NCBI RefSeq assembly: GCF_013403985.1
Contig: NZ_JABFDF010000006.1
Location: forward strand, 62,001 to 126,000
Direction of reading: 5' to 3'
Length of the DNA stretch: 64,000 bases
Source of the DNA: Winogradskyella ludwigii
Lineage (GTDB): Bacteria; Bacteroidota; Bacteroidia; Flavobacteriales; Flavobacteriaceae
Part shown: one piece after another, positions 34,423-43,573 of the stretch
How positions within the stretch are numbered: position 1 is the stretch's first letter
Layout: each line of letters starts with the position of its first letter
The notes under the pieces: model-generated
What the model saw: only the letters and a program-made list of their open reading frames with translations
What the model was told of the DNA's origin: nothing
The model's database searches: none
Made by a program: the position numbers and the translations under genes

Positions 34423-36942
34423 ATGTACCAACTTAGACTCTGTCTATTGCTTTTTATAAGCTCCATCGTTTCATTACAAGCACAACAACCCAAAAAATAC
34501 AATTCTTCCGAAATTTACGAAGCCGTTCAAAAACTCAACGTTTTAGGATCTGTACTTTATATTGCTGCACATCCAGATGATGAAAACACACGACTTATTT
34601 CATACATGTCTAATCAGGTTAAAGCACGAACCGCGTATTTATCGTTAACGCGTGGAGATGGAGGACAAAATCTTATTGGCCCAGAAATTAGAGAACTTTT
34701 AGGTGTTATAAGAACCCAAGAATTATTAGCCGCCAGACGTGTAGATGGAGGAGAACAACGTTTTACAAGAGCTAATGATTTTGGCTATTCAAAACATCCA
34801 GACGAAACTTTAGAAATTTGGAATAAAGACAAAGTCTTATCTGACGTGGTTTGGGCCATTCGAGAGTTTAAACCAGATGTTATAATCAACAGATTCGATC
34901 ATAGAACACCAGGAACAACACACGGTCATCACACCACTTCTGCAATGTTAAGTATGGAAGCTTTTGATTTAGCTAATGATGCTACAAAATATCCATCACA
35001 ATTAGAACTCACTAAAACATGGCAACCAAAACGCTTATTCTATAATACCTCATGGTGGCGTTACGGAAGTCAAGAAGAATTTGATAAATTAGACAAAAGC
35101 AATATGCTTAATTTAGATGTTGGAGTCTATTACCCAAGTAAAGGCATGTCCAATAATGAAGTTGCTTCGTTAGCAAGCAGTCAGCATCTTTGTCAAGGTT
35201 TTGGTCGCTTATCGCAACGCGGTTCTCAAGATGAATATATTGAGTTTTTAAAAGGTGAACCTTTAAATGATAGTAAATCCGTTTTTTCTGGTATTGATAT
35301 TTCATGGAATAGAATCAAAGGAGGAAAAGCCATTGGTAACATATTAAATACAGTCGAAAACAACTTCAATTTTAAAAATCCATCTTCTCATTTACCACAA
35401 CTATTAGAAGCTTACAAATTACTTCAAAATGTAAAAGACGACCATTGGAAAACCGTTAAGACCAAAGAAATAAAAATTATTATTGAAGCTTGTGCTGGTT
35501 TATATTTAGAAGTTTCTGCAAAAAGTCCAAATGCCGCTCCAAACTCTGAAGTAGGCCTTAATATGGAAGTTCTTAACCGAAGTTCTGCCAACATTAATTT
35601 ACTTTCTTATCAATTATCAACGTTACAAAAAGGAATATCAAAAAATATGCCCTTAGCTTCTAATCAACGTTTAAATTTTGAAGAAGCATTTACCATTCCT
35701 AATAATAGTAACTATACTGCGCCTTATTGGCTGAATAATAAAAGTACATTAGGCATGTATAATGTTAAAGATCAAAGTTTAATTGGTTTACCTGAAACAC
35801 CTAGAGCTGTTTTTGTAGATTTTAACCTATTGATCGAAGGCACTCCAATTACGTTTACAAAACCTGTGGTGTATCGTTATTCTAAACCAGATAAAGGTGA
35901 ATTATATCGTCCTTTTGAAATTATTCCTATCGTTTCAGCTAGCCTAAGTGATAAAGTTTACATTTTTGAAAACGACCAACAAAAAGAAATTGAGGTAACT
36001 GTAAAAGCAGGTAAAAACACACTTGAAGGTTTTGTACAAATGGCATATCCTGAAGGTTGGAGTGTTTATCCTGAAAAACAAAAAATTGAAATCGCCAATA
36101 AAGGTGATATTCAAAAAGTAATATTTACCGTTATTCCACCAAAAAATCAAAGTGAAGGTTTAATGACGCCAATGGTAAATATTGATGGTGAGTTTTATAC
36201 CGATGAACTCATAGAAATCGATTATGCACACATTCCTTTTCAAACGGTTTTAATGCCAAGCGAAAGTAAAGTTGTCCGTTTAGATATCGAAAAACGAGGC
36301 AATAATATTGGATACATTGAAGGCGCTGGAGATGTGGTTCCTGAAAGTTTAAGACAAATTGGTTACAACGTTACCATTATTAATCCTGAACAAATTTCGC
36401 CAGAAAACCTCTCTAATTTTGACGCTATTGTTATGGGAATTAGAGCTTATAATATTGTTGAAGAATTAAAATTCAAACAAAAATTCTTATTAGACTATGT
36501 TAATGACGGTGGAAATTTGATTGTTCAATACAACACTAATAGAAGACTGAAAGTAGATAATTTGGCACCTTACAATTTAAAATTATCACGAGACCGTGTG
36601 ACAGACGAAAATGCCGAAATTAGAATTCTAAACTCTAATCATCCAATTTTAAACTTCCCAAATAAAATTGGACAGCAAGATTTTGAAGGTTGGGTACAAG
36701 AACGTGGTTTATACTTCCCTAATGAATGGTCAACAGAATTTACACCATTATTAGCTGCAAACGATAAAGACGAAAATTCAAAAGAAGGCGCATTATTAGT
36801 CGCAAAGTACGGTAAAGGTAACTACATTTATACAGGCCTGAGTTTCTTTAGGGAATTTCCAGCAGGAGTTTCTGGTGCTTACAGACTCTTCGCTAATTTG
36901 CTTTCTGCAGGTAAAGAAGATAATACACCTTTAAAAAACTAA
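34423..36942 (+). CDS. Exported PIG-L family deacetylase with ThuA-like C-terminal part
   Basis: The 839-residue protein has a signal peptide (to about residue 21, LQAQQ). The LmbE/PIG-L zinc domain has AAHPDDENTRLI near residue 48 and later THGHHTTS. A beta-rich linker and a C-terminal region (about 620-830) with a flavodoxin/ThuA-like GATase fold follow (MGIRAYN, GGNLIVQYN). The family de-N-acetylates sugars or related molecules. It is larger than BshB1 and secreted, so the substrate is probably external. It is followed by a small ORF and the symporter gene, which suggests a nutrient-related role. Confidence 0.85.
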   Translation: MYQLRLCLLLFISSIVSLQAQQPKKYNSSEIYEAVQKLNVLGSVLYIAAHPDDENTRLISYMSNQVKARTAYLSLTRGDGGQNLIGPEIRELLGVIRTQELLAARRVDGGEQRFTRANDFGYSKHPDETLEIWNKDKVLSDVVWAIREFKPDVIINRFDHRTPGTTHGHHTTSAMLSMEAFDLANDATKYPSQLELTKTWQPKRLFYNTSWWRYGSQEEFDKLDKSNMLNLDVGVYYPSKGMSNNEVASLASSQHLCQGFGRLSQRGSQDEYIEFLKGEPLNDSKSVFSGIDISWNRIKGGKAIGNILNTVENNFNFKNPSSHLPQLLEAYKLLQNVKDDHWKTVKTKEIKIIIEACAGLYLEVSAKSPNAAPNSEVGLNMEVLNRSSANINLLSYQLSTLQKGISKNMPLASNQRLNFEEAFTIPNNSNYTAPYWLNNKSTLGMYNVKDQSLIGLPETPRAVFVDFNLLIEGTPITFTKPVVYRYSKPDKGELYRPFEIIPIVSASLSDKVYIFENDQQKEIEVTVKAGKNTLEGFVQMAYPEGWSVYPEKQKIEIANKGDIQKVIFTVIPPKNQSEGLMTPMVNIDGEFYTDELIEIDYAHIPFQTVLMPSESKVVRLDIEKRGNNIGYIEGAGDVVPESLRQIGYNVTIINPEQISPENLSNFDAIVMGIRAYNIVEELKFKQKFLLDYVNDGGNLIVQYNTNRRLKVDNLAPYNLKLSRDRVTDENAEIRILNSNHPILNFPNKIGQQDFEGWVQERGLYFPNEWSTEFTPLLAANDKDENSKEGALLVAKYGKGNYIYTGLSFFREFPAGVSGAYRLFANLLSAGKEDNTPLKN

Positions 36943-36970
36943 TGACTAAAAACTAACTAAAACCAAAAGC

Positions 36971-37090
36971 ATGAACAACCAAAACCAGCCGCAGCCAAAA
37001 CAAAAATGGAAAAAAATGTATACTGCTGTTCTCATAGCTAATGCGATTTATATTGTTTTATTTTATTTTATAACTGCTTCATTCGCTTAA
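36971..37090 (+). CDS. 39-residue single-pass membrane peptide
   Basis: This short ORF was found by eye. It encodes a basic, Gln-rich N-terminus (MNNQNQPQPKQKWKKMY) and one hydrophobic helix (AVLIANAIYIVLFYF). It lies 28 bp after the PIG-L gene and ends 1 bp before the symporter start, which fits a co-translated accessory subunit. Its function is unknown; the context and the good membrane helix are the only support. Confidence 0.65.
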   Translation: MNNQNQPQPKQKWKKMYTAVLIANAIYIVLFYFITASFA

Positions 37091-37091
37091 C

Positions 37092-38909
37092 ATGCCACAA
37101 ACTTTAGATTGGATTGACTGGACGGTTTTAATAGCCACATTAGCAACAATTGTAGGCTATGGAACTTGGAAAACAAGAGGCCGTAAGAATGCAGAAGATT
37201 ACATAAAAGGCGGAAGCACGACTAAATGGTGGACCATTGGTTTATCTGTAATGGCAACACAAGCTAGTGCTATAACATTCCTGTCTACAACAGGTCAGGC
37301 ATTTTCTGATGGTATGGGATTTGTTCAATTTTATTTTGGACTTCCAATTGCCATGGTTATTATTTGCTTGGTATTTATTCCACTTTATCATCGGCTTAAA
37401 GTTTATACGGCTTATGAATTTTTAGAAAATCGGTTTGATTTAAAAACTAGAAGTTTAACAGCCATTCTATTTTTAATTCAGCGTGGACTAGCAGCAGGAA
37501 TTACCATTTTTGCACCTGCTATTATTCTCTCTGTAGTTCTTGGCTGGAATATTATAACACTGAATATTGTTATTGGAGTCCTAGTTATTGTCTACACTGT
37601 TTCAGGTGGAACAAAAGCCGTAACCGTTACTCAAAAACAACAAATGTTTGTGATTTTCGCAGGTATGTTGGCGGCATTATTTATCATCATCAATTTAATT
37701 CCTGAAGAGGTATCATTTAAAGATGCTATAGATATTGCTGGTGCTACTGGCAAAATGAAAGTTCTGGATTTTTCATTCGATTTAGAAAATAGATATACCG
37801 TTTGGACAGGTCTTATTGGAGGTACATTTTTAATGCTCTCTTATTTTGGAACAGACCAAAGCCAAGTGCAACGTTATCTATCAGGTAAATCCATGAAGGA
37901 AATGCAAATGGGTTTATTGTTTAACGGCATGCTTAAAGTACCAATGCAATTCTTCATATTACTTGTTGGTGTTATGGTATTTGTATTTTATCAATTTAAT
38001 CCTTCTCCTTTAAACTTTATTGACGCTTCAACTCAAACAGTTTTAAATTCAGAATATGGTGATGAATATAGAACACTTCAAGAGAAACAAAATGTATTAT
38101 TTACCGAAAAGCAAAAAGTAAGTTTAGCATTAGCAAAAAATAAAGATTCTAGTTTAAAAACGGATTTATTCAAACTAGATAGTATTGAAAAAACGTATCG
38201 TGTAGAATCTAAATTCTTAATCAAAAAAGCAGTTGATCCAGAATATACTTCTGAATATAACAAACTTCAAAACGAAGTAATTGCACTAAAATCTAATCCT
38301 GAAAGCGAAGATTATCTTACTAAATCAGCAGAACTTACAACGCTTTATAAAGATGCAGCAAAGGATACGCAGACCAATGACAGAGATTACATGTTTATTC
38401 GGTTTATTCTGAATAATCTTCCAACAGGATTGATTGGATTATTGCTTGCCGTAATCTTATCGGCAGCGATGTCATCTACAGCATCAGAAATTAATGCGCT
38501 TGCCACTATAACGTCTATTGATTTATACGGAAGAAACCAAAAAGAAGACAAAGGAGAAGCACACATGGTAAAAATGACCAAGTGGTTTACATTTGGTTGG
38601 GGAATTATTGCCATAATCATTGCTTGTTTTGCGGATCTCGCAGAGAATTTAATCCAGCTCGTTAATATCATTGGTTCTATTTTCTACGGAAATGTTTTAG
38701 GTATTTTCTTATTAGCCTTTTTCTTTAAATACATTAAAGGAAATGCGGTTTTTATTGGAGCATTAATCACACAAGCCATTGTAGTCATTGGTTGGTGGTT
38801 TGATTGGATGCCTTATCTATGGCTAAATTTATTTGGTTGTGTAGTCGTCATTTCTATAGCTAATCTATTACAATTAGTATTACCTAAAAAATCACAAATT
38901 GAAATCTAA
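37092..38909 (+). CDS. Sodium:solute symporter family protein
   Basis: The 605-residue protein has 13-15 membrane helices and the SSS-family features VGYGTWKTRGR, GGSTTKWWTIGLSVMATQASA near residues 37-56, and the SYFGTDQSQVQRY motif near 254. Between about 335 and 430 it has a long charged insert in a loop (EEKQ/KSL-rich), absent from the shorter members. It likely takes up a sugar, amino acid or inositol with Na+; the substrate is unknown. The 39-residue peptide precedes it by 1 bp and the oxidoreductase overlaps its end by 11 bp. Confidence 0.9.
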   Translation: MPQTLDWIDWTVLIATLATIVGYGTWKTRGRKNAEDYIKGGSTTKWWTIGLSVMATQASAITFLSTTGQAFSDGMGFVQFYFGLPIAMVIICLVFIPLYHRLKVYTAYEFLENRFDLKTRSLTAILFLIQRGLAAGITIFAPAIILSVVLGWNIITLNIVIGVLVIVYTVSGGTKAVTVTQKQQMFVIFAGMLAALFIIINLIPEEVSFKDAIDIAGATGKMKVLDFSFDLENRYTVWTGLIGGTFLMLSYFGTDQSQVQRYLSGKSMKEMQMGLLFNGMLKVPMQFFILLVGVMVFVFYQFNPSPLNFIDASTQTVLNSEYGDEYRTLQEKQNVLFTEKQKVSLALAKNKDSSLKTDLFKLDSIEKTYRVESKFLIKKAVDPEYTSEYNKLQNEVIALKSNPESEDYLTKSAELTTLYKDAAKDTQTNDRDYMFIRFILNNLPTGLIGLLLAVILSAAMSSTASEINALATITSIDLYGRNQKEDKGEAHMVKMTKWFTFGWGIIAIIIACFADLAENLIQLVNIIGSIFYGNVLGIFLLAFFFKYIKGNAVFIGALITQAIVVIGWWFDWMPYLWLNLFGCVVVISIANLLQLVLPKKSQIEI

Positions 38910-39876
38910 AACTATCAATTGGGGAATTATTGGTGCTGGTAAAATTGCCACCAAATTTGCAACGGACTTAAATACGGTTTCGAATTCTAATTTTTATGCT
39001 ATTGCTTCTAGAAATCTCGAAAAAGCAAAAGCTTTTGGAAAAGAGTTTCACGCAGATATTGCCTACGGAAGTTATGAAGACTTAGTCTCAGATTCAAAAA
39101 TTGATGCTATTTACATTGCTACGCCCCATAGTTTTCATAAAGAGCACACTATGTTATGCTTAAACCATAATAAAGCTGTGTTGTGCGAAAAACCATTTGC
39201 AATGAATTTGAAGGACGTTGAAGATATGATTCAGCTTTCAAAACAAAAAGACATCCTTTTAATGGAAGCCATGTGGACCATTTTCCTTCCACATTATAGA
39301 TATGTTTTAGATTTACTTCAAAAAAAGCATTTTGGTAAAGTTATAAAACTTGAAGCCGATTTTGGTTTCCACCCAACATATGATGAAACCTCTAGAGTGT
39401 TTGACAAATCTCTTGGAGGAGGAAGTTTACTAGATATTGGAATTTATCCTGTTTTTGCTGCATTGTCTACATTAGGTCAACCCAATTCAATAGACGCTAA
39501 AGCTGAGTTTTATGCTTCAGGAACAGATTCCGAATGCACTATTGTTTTTAATTATGATAATGTTAAAGCCTATTTAAAAAGCACCTTATTAGAAAAAACA
39601 AATACTGAAGCTATTTTTCATTGTGAAAATGGTACCATAAAAATTAATGGTCGTTTTCACCAACCTTCATCTATTACTTTAATTGACAATCAAGGCCAAT
39701 CTGAGTTAAAAACCTTCGACAATAAAACAATCGGTTACAGTTTTGAAATTGAACATTTTAGCCAATTGCTTAGAGATGGTAAGACAGAAAGTGATATTAT
39801 GACTTTTGAGAAGAGCAAACAATTGATTGGAACTCTAGATCATATCAGAAGTTTAATCGGTTTGGAATACAAATAA
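38899..39876 (+). CDS. Gfo/Idh/MocA family oxidoreductase
   Basis: The 325-residue NAD(P)-dependent dehydrogenase has the Rossmann motif GIIGAGKIATKF and the family signature CEKPFAMNLKD (Lys in the EKP motif near 97). It uses a TTG start that overlaps the end of the symporter gene by 11 bp, so translation is probably coupled. The substrate could be the sugar or polyol carried by the symporter, but this is inference. A terminator follows. Confidence 0.9.
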   Translation: MKSKTINWGIIGAGKIATKFATDLNTVSNSNFYAIASRNLEKAKAFGKEFHADIAYGSYEDLVSDSKIDAIYIATPHSFHKEHTMLCLNHNKAVLCEKPFAMNLKDVEDMIQLSKQKDILLMEAMWTIFLPHYRYVLDLLQKKHFGKVIKLEADFGFHPTYDETSRVFDKSLGGGSLLDIGIYPVFAALSTLGQPNSIDAKAEFYASGTDSECTIVFNYDNVKAYLKSTLLEKTNTEAIFHCENGTIKINGRFHQPSSITLIDNQGQSELKTFDNKTIGYSFEIEHFSQLLRDGKTESDIMTFEKSKQLIGTLDHIRSLIGLEYK

Positions 39877-39912
39877 AAAAAGCGCAACTAATAAATTAGC
39901 TGCGCTTTTAAG
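39876..39912. terminator. Bidirectional terminator between the oxidoreductase and DUF2911 genes
   Basis: A long hairpin: AAAAGCGCA...TGCGCTTTT with an inner CTAAT/ATTAG stem, flanked by A- and T-runs. The two genes converge. Confidence 0.85.
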
Positions 39913-39931
39913 ACTTATTTTATATTAAAAA

Positions 39932-40777
39932 TTACTTCGCTCCCCATTCTTTTAGAGAGTCTTCATTCATTTTAACGTAATCAGCATTTCCTGCTTCTTT
40001 AGATTTTGCTAAAGACTCCTTAGCTGTTGCAATAGCATTCTTTTTATCTCCTAATGCAGCATATAATAAAGACTGTTTTCTTAATTGGTAAAACATAGGC
40101 TCTTTAATCATAGACATTGCTTTATCCATCCATTCTTTTGCTTTTTCTAAATCTTTTCCTTCAGATAAGTTATAAACAGCAGCAGCATAATAATCATTAG
40201 CAGATGGTCCTGCCATAACTTTTTCTATAGAAGCTGTAACGGTTTTAGCTGTTGGCACCTCAATTTTTACAGCAACATAAGTATTTTCCCAAATAAAGCC
40301 TAAATCTGTAGATCCACTAGTTAAATTATCAAAACCAATTGTCCAAGTTTCAATATCCATTGGTACATTATAAGTTTTAGCAGAAACTTTTGCAGAAACT
40401 TTTGCAGCATCAATTGTTTCTGGTGTTCCCCAGTTATTAGTATCACTATAAAAAATCACTTCCCAAGATTTTGCAGCAGGTGTCACAAAAATAGCATAAG
40501 ATCCAGCTTTTAATTCGTTACCAGCGATAACAACATCGTCACTAAACGTAATCATAGTATTTTTGTTAGCTCCTGCTCTCCATACTTTACCATAAGGCAC
40601 TAAGCTTCCAAAAATGGCTCTCCCATTCATACTTGGTCTTGAGTACTCTAAAGTAACATCTGTTAATCCTACCACCTGTTCTACTTTAGTAAAAGAACTT
40701 GGTTGAGGCGTTTCAATCTGTGCATTTACCGAAAACATTAAAGTTAAAGCAAATGTAAAAAGTACTAATTTCTTCAT
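39932..40777 (-). CDS. DUF2911 domain-containing exported protein
   Basis: The 281-residue protein has a signal peptide (to about residue 19, SVNAQI). The DUF2911 domain has the conserved VTLEYSRPSMNGRAIFG and YGKVWRAGANKNT motifs. The C-terminal 90 residues are helical and resemble tetratricopeptide repeats (AAAVYNLSEGKDLEKAKEW). Its function is not known; DUF2911 proteins are common periplasmic proteins in Bacteroidota. A perfect 12-bp tandem duplication lies inside it at 40380-40403, giving AKVSAKVSAK. It is transcribed alone. Confidence 0.85.
   Translation of the reverse strand: MKKLVLFTFALTLMFSVNAQIETPQPSSFTKVEQVVGLTDVTLEYSRPSMNGRAIFGSLVPYGKVWRAGANKNTMITFSDDVVIAGNELKAGSYAIFVTPAAKSWEVIFYSDTNNWGTPETIDAAKVSAKVSAKTYNVPMDIETWTIGFDNLTSGSTDLGFIWENTYVAVKIEVPTAKTVTASIEKVMAGPSANDYYAAAVYNLSEGKDLEKAKEWMDKAMSMIKEPMFYQLRKQSLLYAALGDKKNAIATAKESLAKSKEAGNADYVKMNEDSLKEWGAK
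40380..40403. repeat. 12-bp tandem repeat within the DUF2911 gene
   Basis: Two perfect copies of GCAGAAACTTTT, in frame, encode a repeated four-residue unit (KVSA). This is a likely replication-slippage site; gain or loss would keep the frame. Confidence 0.7.
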
Positions 40778-40818
40778 TTTTTATTATGTTAAGTGTTGAT
40801 TTAATTAAATGTAAAATT

Positions 40819-40857
40819 ACAACTTAAGGAAAGTTGTATATGTTAAGGAATCCTTAA
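40819..40857. repeat. Overlapping inverted repeats upstream of the DUF2911 gene
   Basis: ACAACTT-N5-AAGTTGT (40819-40837) is followed by TTAAGG-AAT-CCTTAA (40843-40857). TTAAGGAA also repeats directly with 19-bp spacing. The cluster lies 42-80 bases upstream of the DUF2911 start and looks like a regulator binding region. Confidence 0.45.
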
Positions 40858-40928
40858 AAAGAAATAAAAACAACGAGCAATTTGGAAGTATTCGTTAAAA
40901 CTATTTGAATTATTATTTATTCATCGTA

Positions 40929-40940
40929 ATATTGCAATAT
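40929..40940 (+). promoter_or_regulatory. Probable ArsR operator
   Basis: The perfect 12-bp palindrome ATATTGCAATAT lies 16 bases before the arsR start, the usual place for autoregulation by ArsR-family repressors, which bind AT-rich dyads. Binding is inferred. Confidence 0.65.
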
Positions 40941-40956
40941 AATAATACAAGAGATT

Positions 40957-41289
40957 ATGGGTTTAACTAAATCAGAAATATTTACAACAGAACAGAATGA
41001 GATTTCAAGCATTGCGAAAGTCTTTGGTCATCCAGCAAGAGTGGCTATTCTTCAGCATTTATTTAAAATTAATTCTTGTATTTGTGGTGATTTGGTTGAA
41101 GAAATTGGTTTAGCTCAACCTACAATTTCTCAGCATTTAAAAGAATTAAAGAAAATTGGACTTATAAAAGGAAACATTACAGGCACTAGTATTTGTTATT
41201 GTATAGACAAAGAGAATTGGACGAATATGAAAACAACGTTATCCGTTTTTCTTAATCAAGATCTTAACGACAACAGCAACTGCTGTTAA
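40957..41289 (+). CDS. arsR: ArsR-family arsenic-responsive repressor
   Basis: The 110-residue winged-helix protein has KVFGHPARVAILQHL, a metalloid-binding-type CICGDL at the start of a helix, and the recognition helix AQPTISQHLKELKKIG. Cys residues 43 and 45 would bind As(III) and release the DNA. The protein ends in NSNCC, an unusual Cys pair also found at the end of the next protein. It heads a four-gene arsenic operon with a palindromic operator just upstream. Confidence 0.92.
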   Translation: MGLTKSEIFTTEQNEISSIAKVFGHPARVAILQHLFKINSCICGDLVEEIGLAQPTISQHLKELKKIGLIKGNITGTSICYCIDKENWTNMKTTLSVFLNQDLNDNSNCC

Positions 41290-41313
41290 ATAAAATTATA
41301 AAAACATAGATTT

Positions 41314-41784
41314 ATGAAACTTTCAGAAATTAAATCAGAATTAAAAACATTAAAAACCATAGCGTTTCAATTACCAAACGGAACTTTAGTACCAAATCAC
41401 TTTCACGTTACCGAAGTGGGAAAAATATCAAAACACTTTATTGATTGTGGTGGAACCGTTAGAACTGAAAACGTTGCCAACTTTCAACTTTGGGAAGCAG
41501 ACGATTATGACCATAGATTACATCCTGAAAAACTACTCGATATTATTGAACTTTCTGAAAAAGTTTTAAATATTGAAGATTTAGAAATTGAAGTGGAATA
41601 CCAAGGAGATACTATTGGAAAATATGGGTTGGACTTTGACGGCAAAAACTTTTTATTGACCAACAAGCTTACAGATTGCTTAGCGAAAGACAAATGTGGT
41701 ATTCCTACAGAAAAACCAAAACTTAAGTTTTCTGATTTACAAAATGAAGCTCCATCATGTGCTCCAGGTTCTGGATGTTGCTAA
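41314..41784 (+). CDS. DUF6428 family protein of the arsenic operon
   Basis: The 156-residue protein resembles the DUF6428 family found in Bacteroidota ars operons. It has LPNGTLVPNHFHVTEVG at residues 19-35 and a conserved middle, WEADDYDHRLHPEK. The C-terminal tail is Cys-rich (CLAKDKCG, then SCAPGSGCC). The six C-terminal cysteines suggest metalloid or metal binding. It lies between arsR (24 bp) and the phosphatase-like gene (19 bp). No activity is known. Confidence 0.8.
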   Translation: MKLSEIKSELKTLKTIAFQLPNGTLVPNHFHVTEVGKISKHFIDCGGTVRTENVANFQLWEADDYDHRLHPEKLLDIIELSEKVLNIEDLEIEVEYQGDTIGKYGLDFDGKNFLLTNKLTDCLAKDKCGIPTEKPKLKFSDLQNEAPSCAPGSGCC

Positions 41785-41803
41785 CTATTAAAACATAAAC
41801 ACT

Positions 41804-42418
41804 ATGATATTTCAACTAATAAACACGCAAATAGATCAATTACATATTGATTCTATTTCTGAAGAACGTAAAACGATATTACAACCACTCATCGATTACA
41901 TTCAACTTAAAACAACAGAAAACAAAGCTGTTAATTTAAACTTTATCTGTACTCACAATTCCCGTCGTAGCCATTTATCTCAAGTTTGGGCACAGACCTT
42001 GGCATCGCATTTTGAAATAAACAATGTATTTTGTTATTCTGGCGGAACCGAAGCCACAGCATTATTTCCTGTTGCAGCTAAAACACTTGAAAATACAGGG
42101 TTTCAGATTGAAATGCTTTCAAATGGAGACAATCCTGTTTACAGCATAAAATATTCAGGAAACGCACATCCAATTATTGGTTTTTCTAAAACATTTGATG
42201 CCTCTTTTAATCCGACTTCAGGTTTCACTGCAATTATGACGTGTTCTAGTGCAGATAAAGGGTGTCCATTTATTGCAGGTGCAGAAAAACGGATTCCTAT
42301 TACTTATGAAGATCCAAAAGCATTTGATAATACACCACAACAATTAGAAAAATATAATGAACGTAGTCTTCAAATTGCTACAGAAATGAAATATGTATTT
42401 TCTAACATCGTAAACTAA
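41804..42418 (+). CDS. arsC: LMW-phosphatase-fold arsenate reductase-like protein
   Basis: The 204-residue protein has the low-molecular-weight phosphatase P-loop CTHNSRR (CX5R, Cys near residue 49), and later [10 protein letters not shown] near the C-terminus. The [10 protein letters not shown] segment adds cysteines that could relay electrons in arsenate reduction. The position between DUF6428 and the arsenite exporter supports arsenate reduction to arsenite in the cytoplasm. A phosphatase role is the alternative. Gap to acr3 is 5 bp. Confidence 0.82.
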   Translation: MIFQLINTQIDQLHIDSISEERKTILQPLIDYIQLKTTENKAVNLNFICTHNSRRSHLSQVWAQTLASHFEINNVFCYSGGTEATALFPVAAKTLENTGFQIEMLSNGDNPVYSIKYSGNAHPIIGFSKTFDASFNPTSGFTAIMTCSSADKGCPFIAGAEKRIPITYEDPKAFDNTPQQLEKYNERSLQIATEMKYVFSNIVN

Positions 42419-42423
42419 TTACA

Positions 42424-43476
42424 ATGACTGCAATCAAAAAAAAATTAAGCTTCTTAGATAGTTACCTAACATTATGGATCTTTATTGCCATGGTAATTGG
42501 TGTTGGTATCGGCTTTTTTGTACCATCATTCCCTAAACTTATAGAATCATTTAGTAGCGGAACCACGAATATTCCCATAGCGATCGGACTTATTTTAATG
42601 ATGTATCCGCCACTCGCTAAAGTGAATTATGCGTTACTTCCAAAAGTATTTAAGGATGTAAAAATCTTATCGATTTCTTTAGTTTTAAATTGGATTATTG
42701 GTCCTGTATTAATGTTCATTTTAGCGATTACCTTTCTACAAGATTATCCAGAATATATGGTGGGCTTAATCTTAATTGGTTTGGCGCGTTGCATTGCTAT
42801 GGTTTTAGTTTGGAATGATTTAGCAGAAGGTAGTAGCGAATATGGAGCCGGTTTAGTCGCTTTAAATAGTATTTTTCAAGTTTTTGCTTATAGTTTTTAT
42901 GCGTATTTATTTATTACAGTACTTCCACCCTATTTTGGTTTTGAAGGTGCAATTGTAGATATTTCTATTGGAACGATTGCAGAAAGTGTAGCTATTTATT
43001 TAGGGATTCCATTTTTATTAGGCATCCTTTCTCGTTTAATATTAGTGAAACTAAAAGGAGAAGTTTGGTACACTACCAAATTTATTCCAACGATTTCACC
43101 CATGACTTTAATTGCTTTATTATTTACCATTGTGGTTATGTTTTCGCTTAAAGGGGAATTGATTGTAGAAATACCAATGGATGTACTGATTATTGCAGTG
43201 CCTTTATTAATATACTTTACACTGATGTTTGTTATTGGCTTTTTTGTTAGTAAAGCCATGGGAACAACTTACGATAAAACCGCAGCCATAGCATTTACCG
43301 CAGCTGGTAATAACTTTGAATTAGCTATTGCTGTAGCAATCTCTGTTTTTGGGTTAAACTCTGGTCAAGCCTTTGCAGGTGTGGTTGGTCCATTAGTAGA
43401 AGTGCCAGCATTAATTCTTTTAGTACGTGTCGTATTTTGGCTTCGAAAAAAATATTATTTACCACAAAAAGCATAA
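42424..43476 (+). CDS. acr3: ACR3-type arsenite efflux transporter
   Basis: The 350-residue protein has ten membrane helices and the ACR3 signatures [13 protein letters not shown] at the start, [18 protein letters not shown] (with the conserved Cys of TM4) near residue 118, and [13 protein letters not shown] in TM9. It exports arsenite from the cytoplasm. It is the last gene of the arsenic operon. A 97-bp region then separates it from the photolyase region. Confidence 0.95.
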   Translation: MTAIKKKLSFLDSYLTLWIFIAMVIGVGIGFFVPSFPKLIESFSSGTTNIPIAIGLILMMYPPLAKVNYALLPKVFKDVKILSISLVLNWIIGPVLMFILAITFLQDYPEYMVGLILIGLARCIAMVLVWNDLAEGSSEYGAGLVALNSIFQVFAYSFYAYLFITVLPPYFGFEGAIVDISIGTIAESVAIYLGIPFLLGILSRLILVKLKGEVWYTTKFIPTISPMTLIALLFTIVVMFSLKGELIVEIPMDVLIIAVPLLIYFTLMFVIGFFVSKAMGTTYDKTAAIAFTAAGNNFELAIAVAISVFGLNSGQAFAGVVGPLVEVPALILLVRVVFWLRKKYYLPQKA

Positions 43477-43512
43477 CTGTTAGTTGTTTTTCCTTTAATG
43501 ATGTTAAAGTTT

Positions 43513-43554
43513 GTTTAACTTTACATAAATATAGTTAAACATAACGTATCTTTA
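43513..43554 (+). promoter_or_regulatory. Operator/promoter A of the photolyase region (GTTTAAC-N14-GTTAAAC, then -7 box)
   Basis: A perfect inverted repeat of 7-bp arms (43513-43519 and 43534-43540) is followed after 6 bp by a -7-like box TATCTTTA (43547-43554), 19 bases before the TetR-like gene. The same arms, same 14-bp spacer and same 6-bp distance recur at 52121-52162. Arm-to-arm distance is 21 bp, two helical turns. No TTTG is found at -33, so expression may depend on the factor bound here or be blocked by it. Confidence 0.75.
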
Positions 43555-43573
43555 CATTGTAAAAACAATTACA

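Noticed and set aside
40957-43476. Arsenic operon as a mobile island
   Set aside because: No transposase, integrase, direct repeats or tRNA junctions are seen, and base composition looks like that of the neighbours.
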